A DNA stretch of 64,000 nucleotides from Neurospora tetrasperma FGSC 2508 (GCF_000213175.1 NW_009799099.1:2986029-3050028), one strand, 5' to 3'; positions 10,927-23,909 are shown, numbered from the stretch's first letter. The notes: a model not told the origin generated them from the sequence alone. A program made the numbers and translations.

Positions 10927-12781
10927 CTTGGGCGAAAGGGCAATTGGCGCGGAGGTAGGTTTCAGAGGAGGTCGAGGAGAATCCGAGGTAAGAATGACTG
11001 TAGGTATATGTTTATGCGCGGGTCGCTCGGGTGATGGGCGGGCAGGCGTATCGAGCTGCAATGTGGGTGTTGAGGGATTCGAGGACGGTTTGGTTGGTGA
11101 TGGTGGCAGTGAGAGGTTGGAAGCTTGGTCAAGCAGAGCCGTTGAATTTGGGATGGTGGTGACGAGGTAAGGCACCCCAGGCCGCAGCCGCAGCCGCCCG
11201 CCGCAGTGGGAGGACAGCGGCAGCTGCTCCCCATTTTCCTACCTCTACCTACTACTATGTAGCCCACGGCAGCTTACCTACCTCTAGGTACCTATCCCCA
11301 TCAGGTCGCTCTCCAGCCATGACCCCGCCGATCCCATCACTTGTGGAGGCTGCTCCCACTGTGCTCTCCCCTGCTACAAACTCCTGCAAGTAGCCCCTAG
11401 CATTGCTTCTGTCATTCCCACTCGCCCAGAGCTTTCCTAGGGTTAGGGTAAGTAATCTGGTTTGGACAGAGCTCAGGTACGGTGGTGGTAGAGGTATTGT
11501 GAGGTTGACCCGAGGTCGGCAAATTGGTAAAGGAATTTCGGAACAAGTCTCGTCACACAGATGTTTCGTTTTATCGCGACATGGCAAACAGCCTCCGGGG
11601 CAATGACGCATTTGAAAGATGACGGGTTGAAGTAAACAAGCTCCCCCTGTTGTCGTGAGGACCCCTGTTCAGCCAAGTAAAAAAAAGGAGGGAACCGCTG
11701 TCCAATGTCCGACATTCCCACTTCATCAAGAACCCAGCATGTCCATGAAGCAGACTTCACTTGATGTATCGCAGATCAGCATGGCCGCACTTAGCAGTAA
11801 TGGTTATGGTCTAGAGGTAGGTAGCATAATTGTATTGATATCGATATTTTAAGTGGCCCTGTTACGCGACCTGTTATCATTAACGGGCAACCCATCCACC
11901 AACTAAGCTCTATGTCTCCGTTGGAATAATATTTCTGACTTCTTCCCCTTTTACCTGTGACGGTCAACATCATGTGAATCAAGTCGGGCCTATATAGGCT
12001 AGCGTCATGATACTGAAAGGGGGCGACCGCCTAACCTGATTTCTCACACCTTCAAGGCCGAGAGCTGAGTATAACCGACGAAAAGGCTATAACCTTAAAC
12101 CTATCACCCAGAATCTTCCACGCCTGTTTCATTCGTTTTGAGGAGCCAAATGTGTTCAACCTTCCCAGATGATAGCCAGATACCGTCCTTGTAATACCGA
12201 AACCCTAACATATCCTCTAACAAACGCCAGAAACACCATGAAAAGGCACACCCAAGTCCGACCAAGGCAAGTGGCACCCCACGTAGCGAAGTAGAGAAAA
12301 GCATATGAAAACCCATTTTCAAGAACCGTCCGAGTCCCTTCATCCGCCAATTTTAAGGCCTGTCCCAAACAAAATAAACCTTTCGAAAAGTTCACACGGT
12401 ATATCAGGAAGGTTGCTGCGAGTTTGGACAGGTGCCTGCAACTACCCCCCAAACGGCCATGGAAGAGAAATAAGAACGAACCCAAAGGATGATAACCAAA
12501 GCGTGGCAAGGTAGTCCGGGATTAATTGTCCGCTCGTGAGGAGAATATAAGCGTAACCAGGAAATAAGTGGAACTCATAAGAGGCAAAGGAAGGAGACAC
12601 CAGCCCGTTTTGTTGCCCATATTACACCGACCAGTCTTTGACACCATCCATCCTTCACCACCTTGCTTTGCGTCGTACCCATTCAATCAACCTCCACCAT
12701 CACGAGGAACGCTCAGAATCCGAAGCATCCGGAGTCGTGACAGTCGTTACTGCTATATCAAGCGCATCGTGCGTTGTTCGA
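10927..12781. other. vma-1 upstream and set-1 downstream region
   Basis: This contains the vma-1 promoter on its left side and the set-1 3' flank on its right. A cluster of CCTACCT/TAGGTACCT motifs lies at about 11238-11292. Open frames are short and unlike coding sequence. No gene is recognised. Confidence 0.5.
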
Positions 12782-15700
12782 TCAGTTGAGGAACCCCTTG
12801 CATGCTGCTGTTCCGCACAAGCAGGGGATACGATCCGTGCTTCCGATCTCGCGCTCGAACTTGTAGTCGTACGTCAACTCTTCGTCTATAACACGCCGCG
12901 TTAGCTCAAACTGTCACTGCATCTCATGCCACTTTCTACCATAAAAGACTTACTCTGAGCAATGTCGCGCAGCGCATAGATAACGATGCGCTTGCTCCCT
13001 TCCACTTTGATGATCTTGGCTGTACAATTGGGCATGCAGCTATGGTTGATGAATCGGGCAATACCGCCCTTCTTCGTCGCATCAATAACGGTGTTATCGT
13101 CGATGCGGAAGAGGTAGCTGCTACCGATGCCGCTCTTGAGGTATCTGGCTTCGCGAAGTTCGGCAATCTGCTGTCGGACTTCCTCACCAACGTACTCGAT
13201 GATCATGTCATCTTTGTTGATGTTTTCCATTGCATAAAGACCCCAGTTATGAATAGCGGATCGCGCGAATTTCACTGGCTTCTTTCGCTTCTTAAGCTGG
13301 TTGAACCGCAAGACATCCGAATCTTGCCCAAAGTTCTTTCGCTGATCATTGATCTCCGCAACATATCGGCGATTGTTGACACGGTTGGCACGCGAATTGC
13401 CCTTGGCGACCAGGCTATCTGCTGCGAGCCTGGCGGCTTCTGCGGCGGCAGCGACAGAGTTGGTGTTCCCGTTCTTGGCATTCTTTTCCCGCTCTTCCCT
13501 GGCCTTCTTGACCTTAATATGATGGGGAAGATACTTGGACTTCTCAGAATTGAGAATTTTCTTGACGCCCTCGGTCCTGGCACATCCAGTCGGATTGGGC
13601 ACATAATAACCGCCGATTCCAACTGGTTTATCGATTGACCCATCCTCCGAATTGAGTTGCCGGATCCTATTCCGTCTCCAAAGCCACAGCTCAGCATCAC
13701 AATCAAGCTTAGCGGTGCCAAACTTTCTTTGGAGCCTCTGGGCATCTGGTCCATCCTCGCCTTGAAATGGCACCAGTTTCAGGGTTCCAATATCCAAGTT
13801 GAAATCCTTGGGTAGGACGAGAGCGTCGACGACCTCCGATGGATACAATTCAGGATCCAGATCAGGTTTGCTTTCTGCCTCGGGAGCCTCCGGGGCTTCC
13901 CCTTTGGTGTCGAGTTCAGGTTCGGGTACAGGTTCAGGTTCACCAACCTGGGATTTCGCTTCAGCGTCCGGAGCACCTTCAATGTCTTCAATCCCTGCGG
14001 CCCGAAGAGCCTCTCTCTCAAATGTCTCCTGTTGTTGCTTTTTGAGCGCCTCGCGCTCCTCGAAGATCTGCTTTTTGGATTTTTTCTTGGCTTTGGCCTT
14101 CTTCTTCGGTTTTATGTTATCTGGTATAGGTGTTGGCAACCGCGAGTCCTCGGTCTCTTTGTCCTCTGCCGGTTCGGCTTTAACGTCGGCATCAGGTAGG
14201 CCATTTAATGGTGCTTCGACGCCTGTGGGGGTAGCAGTCTCCACAGCCTGCTCCTGTGAAGGCAGTTCGGTCTCGATGCGTGCGATAGTCGCCTCGAAGA
14301 GCTCTTCAGCTTTCTTCTGCCGCTTAATAGCCGTTTCTGCCGGAAGGTCCAGTTTTCGCTTCTTTAGCAGGGCTGATGTATCGTTAAGAGCGAAGCTGGC
14401 CTCCGTCATTGAGTCGTCTTCACCAGCAACCCAGGACCCAGTTTCTTCTTTGTTCCGGTCCTCCTCTGAACTTACACGGCTCCTTGGCCGAGACTCTGGT
14501 TCCTCTGTATCCCGAATCATAGAATATCGGTTATCCACACCATCGTCAGAATCATCGTCACTATCGGAGTTAAGACGATGATGCAGAGACCGAAGATCTA
14601 CTCGTTGCGTGGGTCGTGCCCGCGCAAAGGGATCGTTGAACCCATGTTTTCGGGCATTCACTCCTCTGCTCTTCAGCTTTCGGACCCGTAAAGTTGAAAC
14701 ATCAGCGCGAGCCGTACGCCTCTCAATTGGGTCGGCTCTCGAATTCGGAGTACCAACTGGGGAAGACCTGCCTTCAGAGTCATCGAAGACAATCGATGGA
14801 ATCGTACCACTATGAGCGTCGTCAATGTTGAGCTTACGCCGCTTTGCAGCATGATTGACCGGGTTAAGATAGTCGAAGACTGCAGGAAGGGTGATTTTGG
14901 TACGGATGGTCTTGAGTAGATGCTCCGTCATTTCTCGTCGTATCACTTCGGCAGCCTCCTTGACCGGATCGAGGTTCTTGGCCCGTTGTTTCTTCTCCTC
15001 CTCAATGTCTGCCTCTTCATCACGGCGACGCCGGTCTTGATCATCACGTTGTCGGTGCTCGGGTGGCGGTCTTTTCTCCGAACCATAGCTGTGCCTGCGA
15101 TGATCCTCAGAGCTCCTTGAGCTCTTGCCCACCGTACCGAAGAGGTGAAGATCCATGACCATGCTGTAAGTGAAGAACGCTGTGTCGTTTGCGGAATTGT
15201 AGCACTTGCTTGCTTCGTCTCGCCCATAATGAGAATCGCGGAAGATAATGTAGTAACCCGTCCTATCCGCGCGAATGTCATCAAACCCATATTGCTTGAG
15301 CCGCTTCTTCATATGAGCCACAGTTGTTGGCATCACTGGAACATACTCATGCGCCACAAAAATATACGGCTCGCTCTTGATATGATTAACGATCGGTTCG
15401 GTTTCGATGATGCTGGGATGTCGAGGCTTGGTTGAGGTCCAACCGGCTTCGGAGCCTCCAAGGGCCCGGTGCGCTGCTGGACCTTTGGGGGCTGTTGGCG
15501 GAGGTCCAGGGATGACCTCACCAGCTCTTGGTTTAGGCCCGGTAGGAATCTTGTAGGCAGCACTCGGGGTCTGCGATGTTTCCCTACTCTTTTTAAGAAC
15601 AGCCTCCATCAAGGCCTTGCTCTTTCGGCCTTCGGGGTCAAACTCGACGCGGACTTGGTTGGCCTCTATCCTCCTCCCGTGCATTCCTCGGACAGCTCTC

Positions 15701-16869
15701 CTGGCAGCTTGATGAGCAGGAACAGGTACGGGTCGTGAAGAGGTCGGTTTCGAATCTTTGTACCGAATCGTCGCGAAGCCGAGATAGCTTCCCGTCTCTG
15801 GGTGCATCTTGTTGCTGCTTTCCGCGATGTCGCCGAATGATGCGAATATGGTGGTGACTTTTGTGAAGGCGATCAAAGGATTGAAGCCTCTCACAAGAAT
15901 TTGGACTGGGGGCCCCGGGCCACAGGAGGTCTTGGGGTCATATGGATAGGGCTTCAGGTTGCTCGGCGCATCAATCAATTGGGCTTTAGGGAGGTGAAAG
16001 TTGACGTTGATGTAGCTGAGTTTCCCGCCGTGCGCCAGGCGTGGATCTGAAGGGGGAGCGTCATCTTCATCGTTCTATAAGCAGTATTAGCCAATTGATT
16101 CACAAAGATGACGCTCTCCCCCCTTCCACGCCGACGTGTTCAGTGTACGTACCAAGCCATAATCCTTGTATATAGGTTTCGCCTTTTTCTTTTCGGAGCT
16201 CGACAGTTTTTTGTCCAGGAGAGGATCATATGTGCATATGGTGCACAAGACGGAGCGACTAGGGTCGCGGGGCGGGACACGTTCGGTACCGTCAGGGAGT
16301 GGGACGAGAGAATCAGTGGCCGAGCCGTTGAGCGTCGGTGTCAGGCCGTTTTGCTTGTCGGCATGATGGGGCGAGACAGAGTGCGGCTTCGCATGAAGGG
16401 ATGTAGAGAGATATAAGGATGACGGTGAGTCGGCGGTTGTGAGAGGGGTGGTGGAGTTGTGAGTGTGAGAGTTCCTCACTGAAGCTGAGGCCATGGCGGG
16501 CTGTCGCGTGGAGGAACTGAAGATGGATGAGCTTGTGCTTGCATGCGAGCTTGCAGAGCCAACCGTGTTTAGCGTGTCGCCGGGCAGCGACTCGGTATCT
16601 TCAAGCGGAGGGCGGGTTGCGTCAGCACCGGCGGATGAGCTGTGATTGAGAGAGGTTATGTGTGAGCGGCCAGGACTGGCTCCGTCATCAGATCGGTTGG
16701 AAGTGAATGAGGACAAGGGAGTGTGATGGCCGTTCGTGTCAACTGGCTGTGTGGACGGAGAAGCTTGCGCTCTCATTCTTGCCCGCTCTCGCTCCGTAGC
16801 TCTGTCCCTGGCAGCCCGCGGAGCGGCGGGGAAGAACTGAGCGAAACTCGCGCCGGACGACCGAGACAT
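12782..16869 (-). CDS. set-1: Histone H3 lysine-4 methyltransferase SET1 (COMPASS catalytic subunit)
   Basis: The product transfers methyl groups from S-adenosylmethionine to H3K4 at active chromatin as the catalytic subunit of COMPASS. The exons are 16869-16153, 16074-12954 and 12885-12782, with introns of 78 and 68 bp, giving 1313 residues. The N-terminal 200 residues are Ser/Thr-rich. An RRM-like domain lies at about 293-395 ([19 protein letters not shown]) and a second RRM-like Set1 domain at about 468-550. A charged Glu/Lys/Pro-rich middle follows, then the nSET region. The C-terminal SET domain has [11 protein letters not shown] and ELTYDY. The post-SET Cys cluster [13 protein letters not shown] ends the protein. 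All key methyltransferase motifs are present. In Neurospora, SET-1 is known to act in H3K4 methylation at the clock gene frq. Confidence 0.97.
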
Positions 16870-18374
16870 TGCGAGAATGGGGAACGTCTACCTCTCCCGC
16901 CTTCCTCCTACCATCATCACTCGAGTCGGCGAAACTGCGAGATAGCATGCATGAGGGGATCGATGCGGGCGGATTGAGCTGGGACGTGGCCGAAGTCGAG
17001 GGCGACGTGAGCTGCGATAACTTTTGTGAAGGGCAGAATCGCGCGCGCGTGCAGAGCGAGAGAGAACCACGCGACAGGACGGGCGGGACTGAGCTTTTGC
17101 CGATCAGGGCGGGCGCTGACGCTGAACGCTGAACGGGGGGGTGACTGCAGTGGCTGAGTGGTGAACGGGGCAGCGAATGAGGGCGTGGAGTGGTGAGCTC
17201 GATTGTGTGCGAAGGAAGGAATGAATCTGGATCAAATAGAGACGGCGAGCCCTGCTGACATCGGCGACACGGAAAACGCTGAGTGGGAGACGATGGTTCG
17301 TTGTGAGCAGTGCAAAAGCGTGGCGGGATTGAATGAAGTCGAAAGTTTGAGAGTGTTCTTCCTCCAAAGGAGGTGCGTCAAGGGCACAAGGGCATGGGCA
17401 GCGCAGACCGGGTTGTGGACCATGGATTCTTCGATGCGCCGGCCGCTGAAAGTTGAAACAAGAGTGGAAGGGCAACATGGCGGCAGGCGGATAAGGGGAT
17501 TTGCTAAGCCAAAAACGGAAAGATACTCCCAGGTTCGTCCTGCGCCAAGCATCAAGCTGGCCTGTGCATCAACAATTAAAGCCCGTGTCGCGCTTCATTT
17601 CCCTTGTCGCGTCCGCTACCTTCCGCCAGGAGCGTGAAAGCGCAAAGTGGCCCGGTGGAGGGGCATCCACATGTCAGTCACTGTGTTCCACTGTTGGTTT
17701 ACCATTTCAGTTCTTAATTTACAACCAACTGCGTCATTGCAGCTTCAACGATCCCCAACTCTGTTGTTGATCTCCATCACCACAAAGGGATTGAAGTCTG
17801 AAGAACACTTGTTTCGAAGCTGTTGGCTTCAAACTATGTGGCGATTATCACCCACAATCGACGACCGGAAACTGTATTTTGTTCAAAATTCAAGCTAACT
17901 ACAAAAGACGCGCTTTCTACTGTTTACACAGGGCTAAAAAGCGTCTGATTGTTGAAATACAGTAAGAACCACAAGGTTCCCTTGTTCCCTGCTCTGCCAT
18001 ATGACAGCCTAACGGTTGACAACGCCCAACACCAAACAAGCCGTGAGAACATCATCATTACGGTCATTTATTTGACTTTCTTCCGAATAAACGCCAAATC
18101 ATCCATGCTTGCTCCGACAATGAAGATGAAACACCATGGAACCATTCCTTTCCCAACCATAACGGCGCTCATAATGTTGCATAGTGCGTAAAAGAATTGG
18201 CCAGACCAACCATGACAAACCAGCCGACTGACCATTGTGATAATTCATCTCATCGTCCAGTCTCTGAACTCCGTAACAAAAAATAGATAAATCAATAAAC
18301 CAACGCCACTCGTGTAGAAAAATTGACGAAAAAGTCACTCAGCAAGTGCTCGATTTTCCAATGAACGCCTCTGC
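16870..18374. other. set-1 upstream and securin downstream region
   Basis: About 1.5 kb lies between the set-1 start and the securin stop. The left half is G+C-rich and probably holds the set-1 promoter and leader. Open frames up to 144 codons show no recognisable family. I see no further gene. Confidence 0.5.
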
Positions 18375-19773
18375 TCAGAAATCGGTTGAAAGCTGGAAAT
18401 CATCATCGGAATCATCGAAATGAGGCACAGTCTCATGGTCACTGTGCTCTTCTTCCTCATCATGGGTGAAGATGGAAAGCAGCCCGAGTGGCTTCTGAAA
18501 ATCTTGTTTGGTCTGAGCCTGCGCAAACCGAGCCGGGGTGATGGTATTGTCTGACCCATTGGACACCAAGCTGCTGGTGCGGGCGAAAGGGCGAGGCCTT
18601 GGCCCAGATTGCTGTTGATTGCTGGCAGCAGCGCTAGCTGGCCTTGCAGCCTCGGAAACAGATCTGCCTCTGCTGTATCCTAGAGTATTTCGGGATGTTG
18701 CACTAGAAATTGGACGGTCCTTCGACAGGGTTCTGGCGTGACTTGCATTTGATAGCGAGGGCTTGCGCGCAAAAAGACTGCCTTTGTTAACGGCCGTCAA
18801 AGAGGGCTTGCTATTCACCTGTGGGCGGGATATGCTTCGTTCCCTCGCAAAAGTATGGGACAGAGCGGAAGCAGCTCTTCGGGCTACCAACGTACTAGGC
18901 GGCCTGCTTGGTAGGCGCCCAGTCTTCTTGGTTTCTCCGGAGCAAGAAACTGCAGCTGCGTCCACTTTGGTCTTCTTCAGGAGATCCTTGCTCTCAGGGA
19001 TGTCGCCAATGCTCCAGTCGAACTCCTCCATGTCTTTCTTGATTTGTTCGTCGCCGCGTGCAAAGTCACGCTGTTGCCGCTCTGCCATTTCCCTCTCCTT
19101 GGCAGTCATGCCATTGTTGTCCAATTTCTTGTAGTAATACTCGTAGTATCCCTTGAACATGTTCTCGGGCTTCAGCGACTCGAAGGTCAAGGCGTGCGCA
19201 GGGAGGACGTCGGACTCGTACGGAAGGTCCTGTGCCGGGGGAGGACAGTACTCGATCTCCTCCTCGTCGTCGTTTTTGGGCTTGATATCAGCATGCACGT
19301 CCAGCTTGGAGTCTTGGGTCTGCGGCGCGGCTTGCTTTTGACGAAGGGTCGTCGTTGGCTTGACGGTTGACTTGAGATCGCCGCCTAGTTCCTTGCCTCC
19401 GCCGGTTTGCTGTGCCGCTCTTGCCTTTGCGTTGGTGGTCTTGTTCCCGAGCGGTGCTCTGACAGTTCGAGGGGCTGTTTTGAATGGTCAACCGATATCC
19501 TTTGCGCAACCAACCTCTTTCGATTGTGGAAAGAGATCATAAAGAGCACTCACCGGGCGTCATCATGGCTGCCCCAGTGCCCTTAGTGAAGACATTATCG
19601 CCTTTTGCAATCGTGCCCTTTCCGGCAAACACTCGAGTGGTGTTCTCATCGTTGAGAGGGACCTTCAACGGCGTTTTCGGGTACAAAGCGCCAGGTGTCT
19701 TCACTGGGAGTTGTTTAGCATTCCCAGCTTGATGCGCAATGCGATTTTCTTGATCTTGATGTGCTCTCAACAT
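18375..19773 (-). CDS. Securin (separase inhibitor), Pds1/Cut2 type
   Basis: Securins bind and inhibit separase until the anaphase-promoting complex triggers their destruction, which lets sister chromatids separate. The exons are 19773-19554 and 19474-18375 (intron 79 bp), giving 439 residues. The N-terminus has repeated KTP motifs. A textbook destruction box, RAPLGNKTTN (RxxLxxxxN), lies at residues 79-88. EIEYCPP at 146-152 matches the separase pseudosubstrate motif, with Pro in place of the cleavable Arg. The rest is Ser/Arg-rich and ends in an acidic tail (DDSDDDFQ). Securins diverge quickly, so the call rests on these short motifs and overall layout. There is no KEN box in the obvious place. 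It is transcribed away from the tropomyosin gene. Confidence 0.78.
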
Positions 19774-20453
19774 CTTGCTGTGTTGCTATGGGATCGCTCC
19801 CAACTGCCCAGAAGAGTTTTTGTAGTCGTATGTAGGTGGTGCGGGGAAAAGGTCCAGTAATCGGATGCTCTTCAGTTCAAGTGCTTGGAGCCTTCGGTCT
19901 GTTTGTGGGTGAACGAGGCGAGGCGTTGGCCGAGCAACGGAGTGAGCTGCTCAACTTAACTGGCCCCACATTTGAGCCAGCCCCTTGCTGCCCGCCTGTG
20001 GAATCCTATCCAGGGGATCCAGACCGACAAGTTTCAGTGGATGAGGATGGAAATTGAAAGACACCTAGCGGGAAGCTGTGAGCAGCCCATTCAGATGGTC
20101 AGACTTGCCAGACCGCCCGCTGGCGCACTGAACGCACTGGGTCAACTGGACCAGGGGCAGCTGGACCCCCGATCTGGGCACGATGTATGGCTCCCGTATC
20201 TCCCAAGTCACGGCAGGCGAGGGAGACACGCAGGCGGCCGTTATGGAGGGGAGGGGCACTCTTCATATTGCAAACCCACTATCATCTGTCCGCTACCTTC
20301 CTCTCCTTCTCCTCTTCCCTTCCATCAACCCAACCAACACATCCACACCATCCTCACAAACTGCCCTTTTCGCACTCGAGATACCCTTCAACTCGCAACA
20401 TCGCGCTCTTCTAATCTCACCTTTCCACCACACAAACACATAATACCGACACA
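19774..20453. promoter_or_regulatory. Divergent promoter region, securin and tropomyosin
   Basis: A 680-bp gap separates two divergent start codons. The tropomyosin-proximal side (20280-20450) is strongly pyrimidine-rich (CTTCCTCTCC-like), typical of start regions of highly expressed Neurospora genes. No exact element is assigned. Confidence 0.5.
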
Positions 20454-21292
20454 ATGGACCGCATCAAGGAGGTAAGAAACATCATCGCTTTCGAGAGCTT
20501 GATCCCTGTTGTGGACCCCCACCAACTGCCCAGCGATGCGTAACCCCTTAATGGGAGCAACAGCCAGCTACGGCCACCGCCACATCCGTGTATCCCCAGG
20601 TCTGCCCGTCAAGGCCTAAACATGCCCGCGACTGCTTGACACCACTATCGCGATGCTCTTTGACGACGGAATGCTGACCAGCGCGATTACGCTTACAGAA
20701 AATGAACCAGCTCCGCCTCGAGGCTGACGAGGCTTCGGCCAAGGTCGAGGAGCTCCAGTCCAAGATCAAGGTCCTCGAGCAGGAGAACCTTCAGAAGGAG
20801 CAGGAGATCACCTCCCTCTCCCACAAGAACAGCGTGCTAGAAAGTGAGGTGGAAAAGCTCGAGACCCAGGTTAAGGAATTCAAGAGCGCCGCCGAGGATG
20901 GCGCGCAACAAGGCACTCAGAACGAGACGCTGACACGGAGACTTCAACTTCTTGAAGAGGAGGCCGAGGAGGCTGACAAGACTCTCCGCGAGACCAACGA
21001 GAAGTACGTTCGCATCGAAATACACACACCCCTGGACGATGAGATGGGGGAGGGTCCTAACCCCTGTGCCCTTGAACCCCTTTTCTTTGCGACACCTTAG
21101 ACTAACATGATGTTTTCCTCCTTTAACAGGCTTCGCCAGACCGACGTCAAGGCCGGCCACTTCGAGCGCAAGGTTCAGGCCCTCGAGAACGAGCGCGACC
21201 AGTGGGAGTCCAAGTACGAGGAGATGGCCAAGAAGTACGCCGAGGTACAGAAGAGCTTGGAAGAGTTCCAGGCCGATATTGCCAACATCTAA
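20454..21292 (+). CDS. Tropomyosin
   Basis: The product is a two-stranded coiled coil that lies along actin filaments and stabilises the cables and rings used in polar growth and septation. The exons are 20454-20471, 20699-21003 and 21130-21292, giving 161 residues, the same length as fission yeast Cdc8. The first exon codes only MDRIKE, followed by a 227-bp intron. Nearly the whole protein is heptad repeats with the charged pattern of tropomyosin. The block LRQTDVKAGHFERKVQALE is diagnostic of fungal tropomyosins. There are no other domains. The N-terminal Met-Asp is suited to acetylation, which in yeast strengthens actin binding. Confidence 0.96.
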
Positions 21293-21598
21293 GTTGGGCA
21301 ACAGATGCAGTCGGAACATGGTGGAAATTCCTTTCTTTACGTTTGTTCACAGCGTCACCGCATCGATAATATCAGCCTGACCCTTTATGCCGTTTGTCCT
21401 CGGGTTGTCGAGTAGGGAGATAAGACGGACAAACCAAGCCGTCATCTAACTCCCTCGTACAACTCATATTGCCTACTAGTTCAAAGCATAATCCATCATC
21501 CCAGCATTGCACATACAGTACTTGAACAAGATCTAGATATCGTAAGGGATACCGCTGTCAGAAATAGCGGGAGATTATTTCCTTCGCCATGTAACCTA
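21293..21598. other. Convergent 3' flank, tropomyosin and rrp17-like genes
   Basis: This 306-bp interval separates two facing stop codons and presumably holds both 3' UTRs. Nothing else is seen. Confidence 0.5.
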
Positions 21599-22365
21599 TC
21601 ACGACCGCTTCGCTTTCTTTGCCCTCTGTTTCCTCTCTGTGACGTTTCGGTCATGTCGGCTTTCGTATGTGAATTTTCTCTTCTTCTTTTTCTCTGGGAA
21701 GTTTCGTTTTGATTTCTTGTCGGCCTCTTGCTGCGCCGCCTCTTCAGCCGCCTTCTTCTTCTTGTTGTTCGTCTCCGTCTCGGAATCTTCTTCGTCCTTC
21801 AAGGTCCGTGGTTTGTGGATGCCGTCCCTATCTACGCTGACAGCTTCTACTGTCACGGTCGTATAGCGGTCTTCATCGATATACTCCTCCTCAACATCAA
21901 GCGCAGGCTCTTCCGCCACGTCGTCCTCGGATAGCCCATCCCATTCGTCGTCTGACTTGTTCTCGGTGGGTTTGTCGTCGGTACCGGCACGCTCTGCCTC
22001 GTGGAGAAGCTTGTGCACTGTTTGGATATGTTCCTCGAGGTTCTTCTGCCGCTCCTCTCTGATCTGTACCCGACGTGGATTAGACTTAGTGCCATGGAAC
22101 CAACCAAGAAAGACAGCGGTCATGCGGTACGTACCTGCTTTCTCAACCTAATTCGTTCCAGCCGTGCCTCTTCCTCTGCTTGCGCCTTCGCAGCCTTGAT
22201 GCGGGCCTGTTTACGCTTGTGGAAACCGGTAAGATATTCGGTGCGGGCGTCCTTGTCGAATGTGATTTCCTCGACCTTGTGCACTATCTTGCGTTTCTTG
22301 GGTGGCGGCGCGAGCCCACTCTTTTTGGGCCTTGGGGCAACAAAGAACGCTGGATCCCTCTCCAT
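21599..22365 (-). CDS. Ribosomal RNA-processing protein 17 / Nol12 family
   Basis: Members of this nucleolar family act in pre-60S maturation; yeast Rrp17 is a 5'-3' exonuclease for 5.8S and 25S ends. The exons are 22365-22135 and 22063-21599 (intron 71 bp), giving 231 residues. The first exon carries the diagnostic start APRPKKS..PPPKKRK, then EEITFDKDARTEYLTGFHKRKQ, then an Arg/Glu-rich helix. The second exon has IREERQKNLEEH, an acidic stretch, and a basic Lys/Arg-rich tail ending RAKKAKRS, a likely nucleolar signal. I chose the ATG at 22365 because family members begin just before the PRPKK motif; the frame is open further upstream. It shares a 442-bp divergent promoter with the big1-like gene. 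Confidence 0.9.
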
Positions 22366-22807
22366 AATGGCTTTGAGGGTTGACTTTGAGTGGAAAGTTC
22401 GTTTGGTGGTTTTGTGGAGAAAACAAGAAATCGAGGTAGAGGTAAGGGCGGGAAGGATGTTTGGATGCAGCGATCTGGATGCTCTGGGTTCAACTGTAAA
22501 TTTACTGATAGCCACCCCCCTGTTCAAATGTTCACTCGAACGGGGCACCATGCAGGAAGCGGCCTTATCGTATTCTGCCCTATTCTACCGCCTATCTCTG
22601 ATGTCCATAGCCTGCCGGTCACACCCAGCATCCAATCCCATGCATCAGACGTCTGGCGCTCTCTCAGTGCAGTGACATCCACGCTCCCGGGCTCTGGATC
22701 CTGGAGCTACACCACGCTGCCAGTTTGTACACTACACCATATTCGCATATCCAACACAACAACCGACGACGACAACATCGCAGACAGTTTGGCATAATCT
22801 GTAAATC
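22366..22807. promoter_or_regulatory. Divergent promoter, rrp17-like and big1-like genes
   Basis: This 442-bp gap lies between two divergent start codons. The sequence has no open frame with coding character, and no specific element is assigned. Confidence 0.45.
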
Positions 22808-23909
22808 ATGCAACTCTCGATAGTAACAACCCTGCTCGCCTCTACGGCAGTGCATGCCTTCTCGGACTCTTCACCATTTGTCCTCTTTTCCACCTCCAAG
22901 TACGTCATGTCCCAATTGTCGCCGTGGGTGGTGTCCCTTCAAGTTGCCCTCGCGCCATCACGATCTTGTGCACCACATCCCACTCAGTTGCGCTTTCATG
23001 CATGTGACTTCGATTGAAGATGCTGACCCTTTTGAAACCGTGATTTCCAGGCTCAATACACCCGAAAGATACGATCAGCTCCAAACCAGCAATCAAGTAA
23101 TTGCTTCCGCCAAGGAAATCCTTTCCTCTTGTCCTACGAAGGACTACGTTATCGTCTCCCAGCCGAACGTGCACGCCGCCGACATCCGCGATGGCTCGCA
23201 CTGTAAAATGCGCAGTCTATGCGACACAATCGCAAGCAAGGAAATCAAGGGCCGGTTCAGCGTTGCGGAGGTAGTCGGCGACCTCTCAACCCATTCGTTG
23301 GAGGATTATGTGAAGGAAGCCTGCGCTGCCAAGGGGAAGGTTGCCGGTATCGTCAAGGTTGACCTCACGCATCTACCTTCATTGGAGCACAAGGATGAGA
23401 GGGCGCAAATCCTGGCTTCTAATGGTATGTTTAGTTCGGATCACGGGTCGGCTATTGAATTGCCCCATACTAACCTGAGCAACCATAGACGATCAGCTGG
23501 GCCTGATGCTCGATACGCTTGAGGGCGACTATACCCTTGTCATGGTATCAGACCCTAACGAGTTCAAGGCTTACCAGCCTGACTTTATCGAGCCAGTCCA
23601 TATGGATCTCAAGCGCGGACAGTTTAGCTCTCAGGAGGGCAGTGACAACGGCAACACCACTTATGATAACCGCCCGCTGTTTGTGAAGTATCAGTTCTTC
23701 ACTCCTGGTATGTAATCATCATCTCAAGTCAGCGCTTTCTTCCAAGGCAGTAGACTGACACTGAACCAGGCATTTTCGTCGCCCTGCTCGCTCTCATTGT
23801 CATGCTCTCCATCCTTGGCGTCGGACTGAAGGCTCTCGGTAGTCTCGAAGTCTCATATGGCGCTTTCGACAAGGAGATGGGACCGACTGCACAGAAGAAG
23901 CAGCAGTAA
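22808..23909 (+). CDS. Big1-family ER membrane protein
   Basis: Big1 is an ER type I membrane protein of fungi needed for normal beta-1,6-glucan. Its C-terminal domain is related to the V-ATPase accessory proteins Voa1 and Ac45. The exons are 22808-22899, 23051-23424, 23489-23707 and 23770-23909, giving 274 residues. A signal peptide covers about residues 1-18 (ending AVHAFS). It is followed by the typical SPFVLFSTSK, a lumenal domain, and YNRPLFVKYQFFTPG-like sequence (here YDNRPLFVKYQFFTPG). One C-terminal membrane helix (IFVALLALIVMLSILGVGLKAL) precedes a short tail ending KKQQ. The KKxx-like end could serve ER retrieval, which is inference. Confidence 0.9.
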
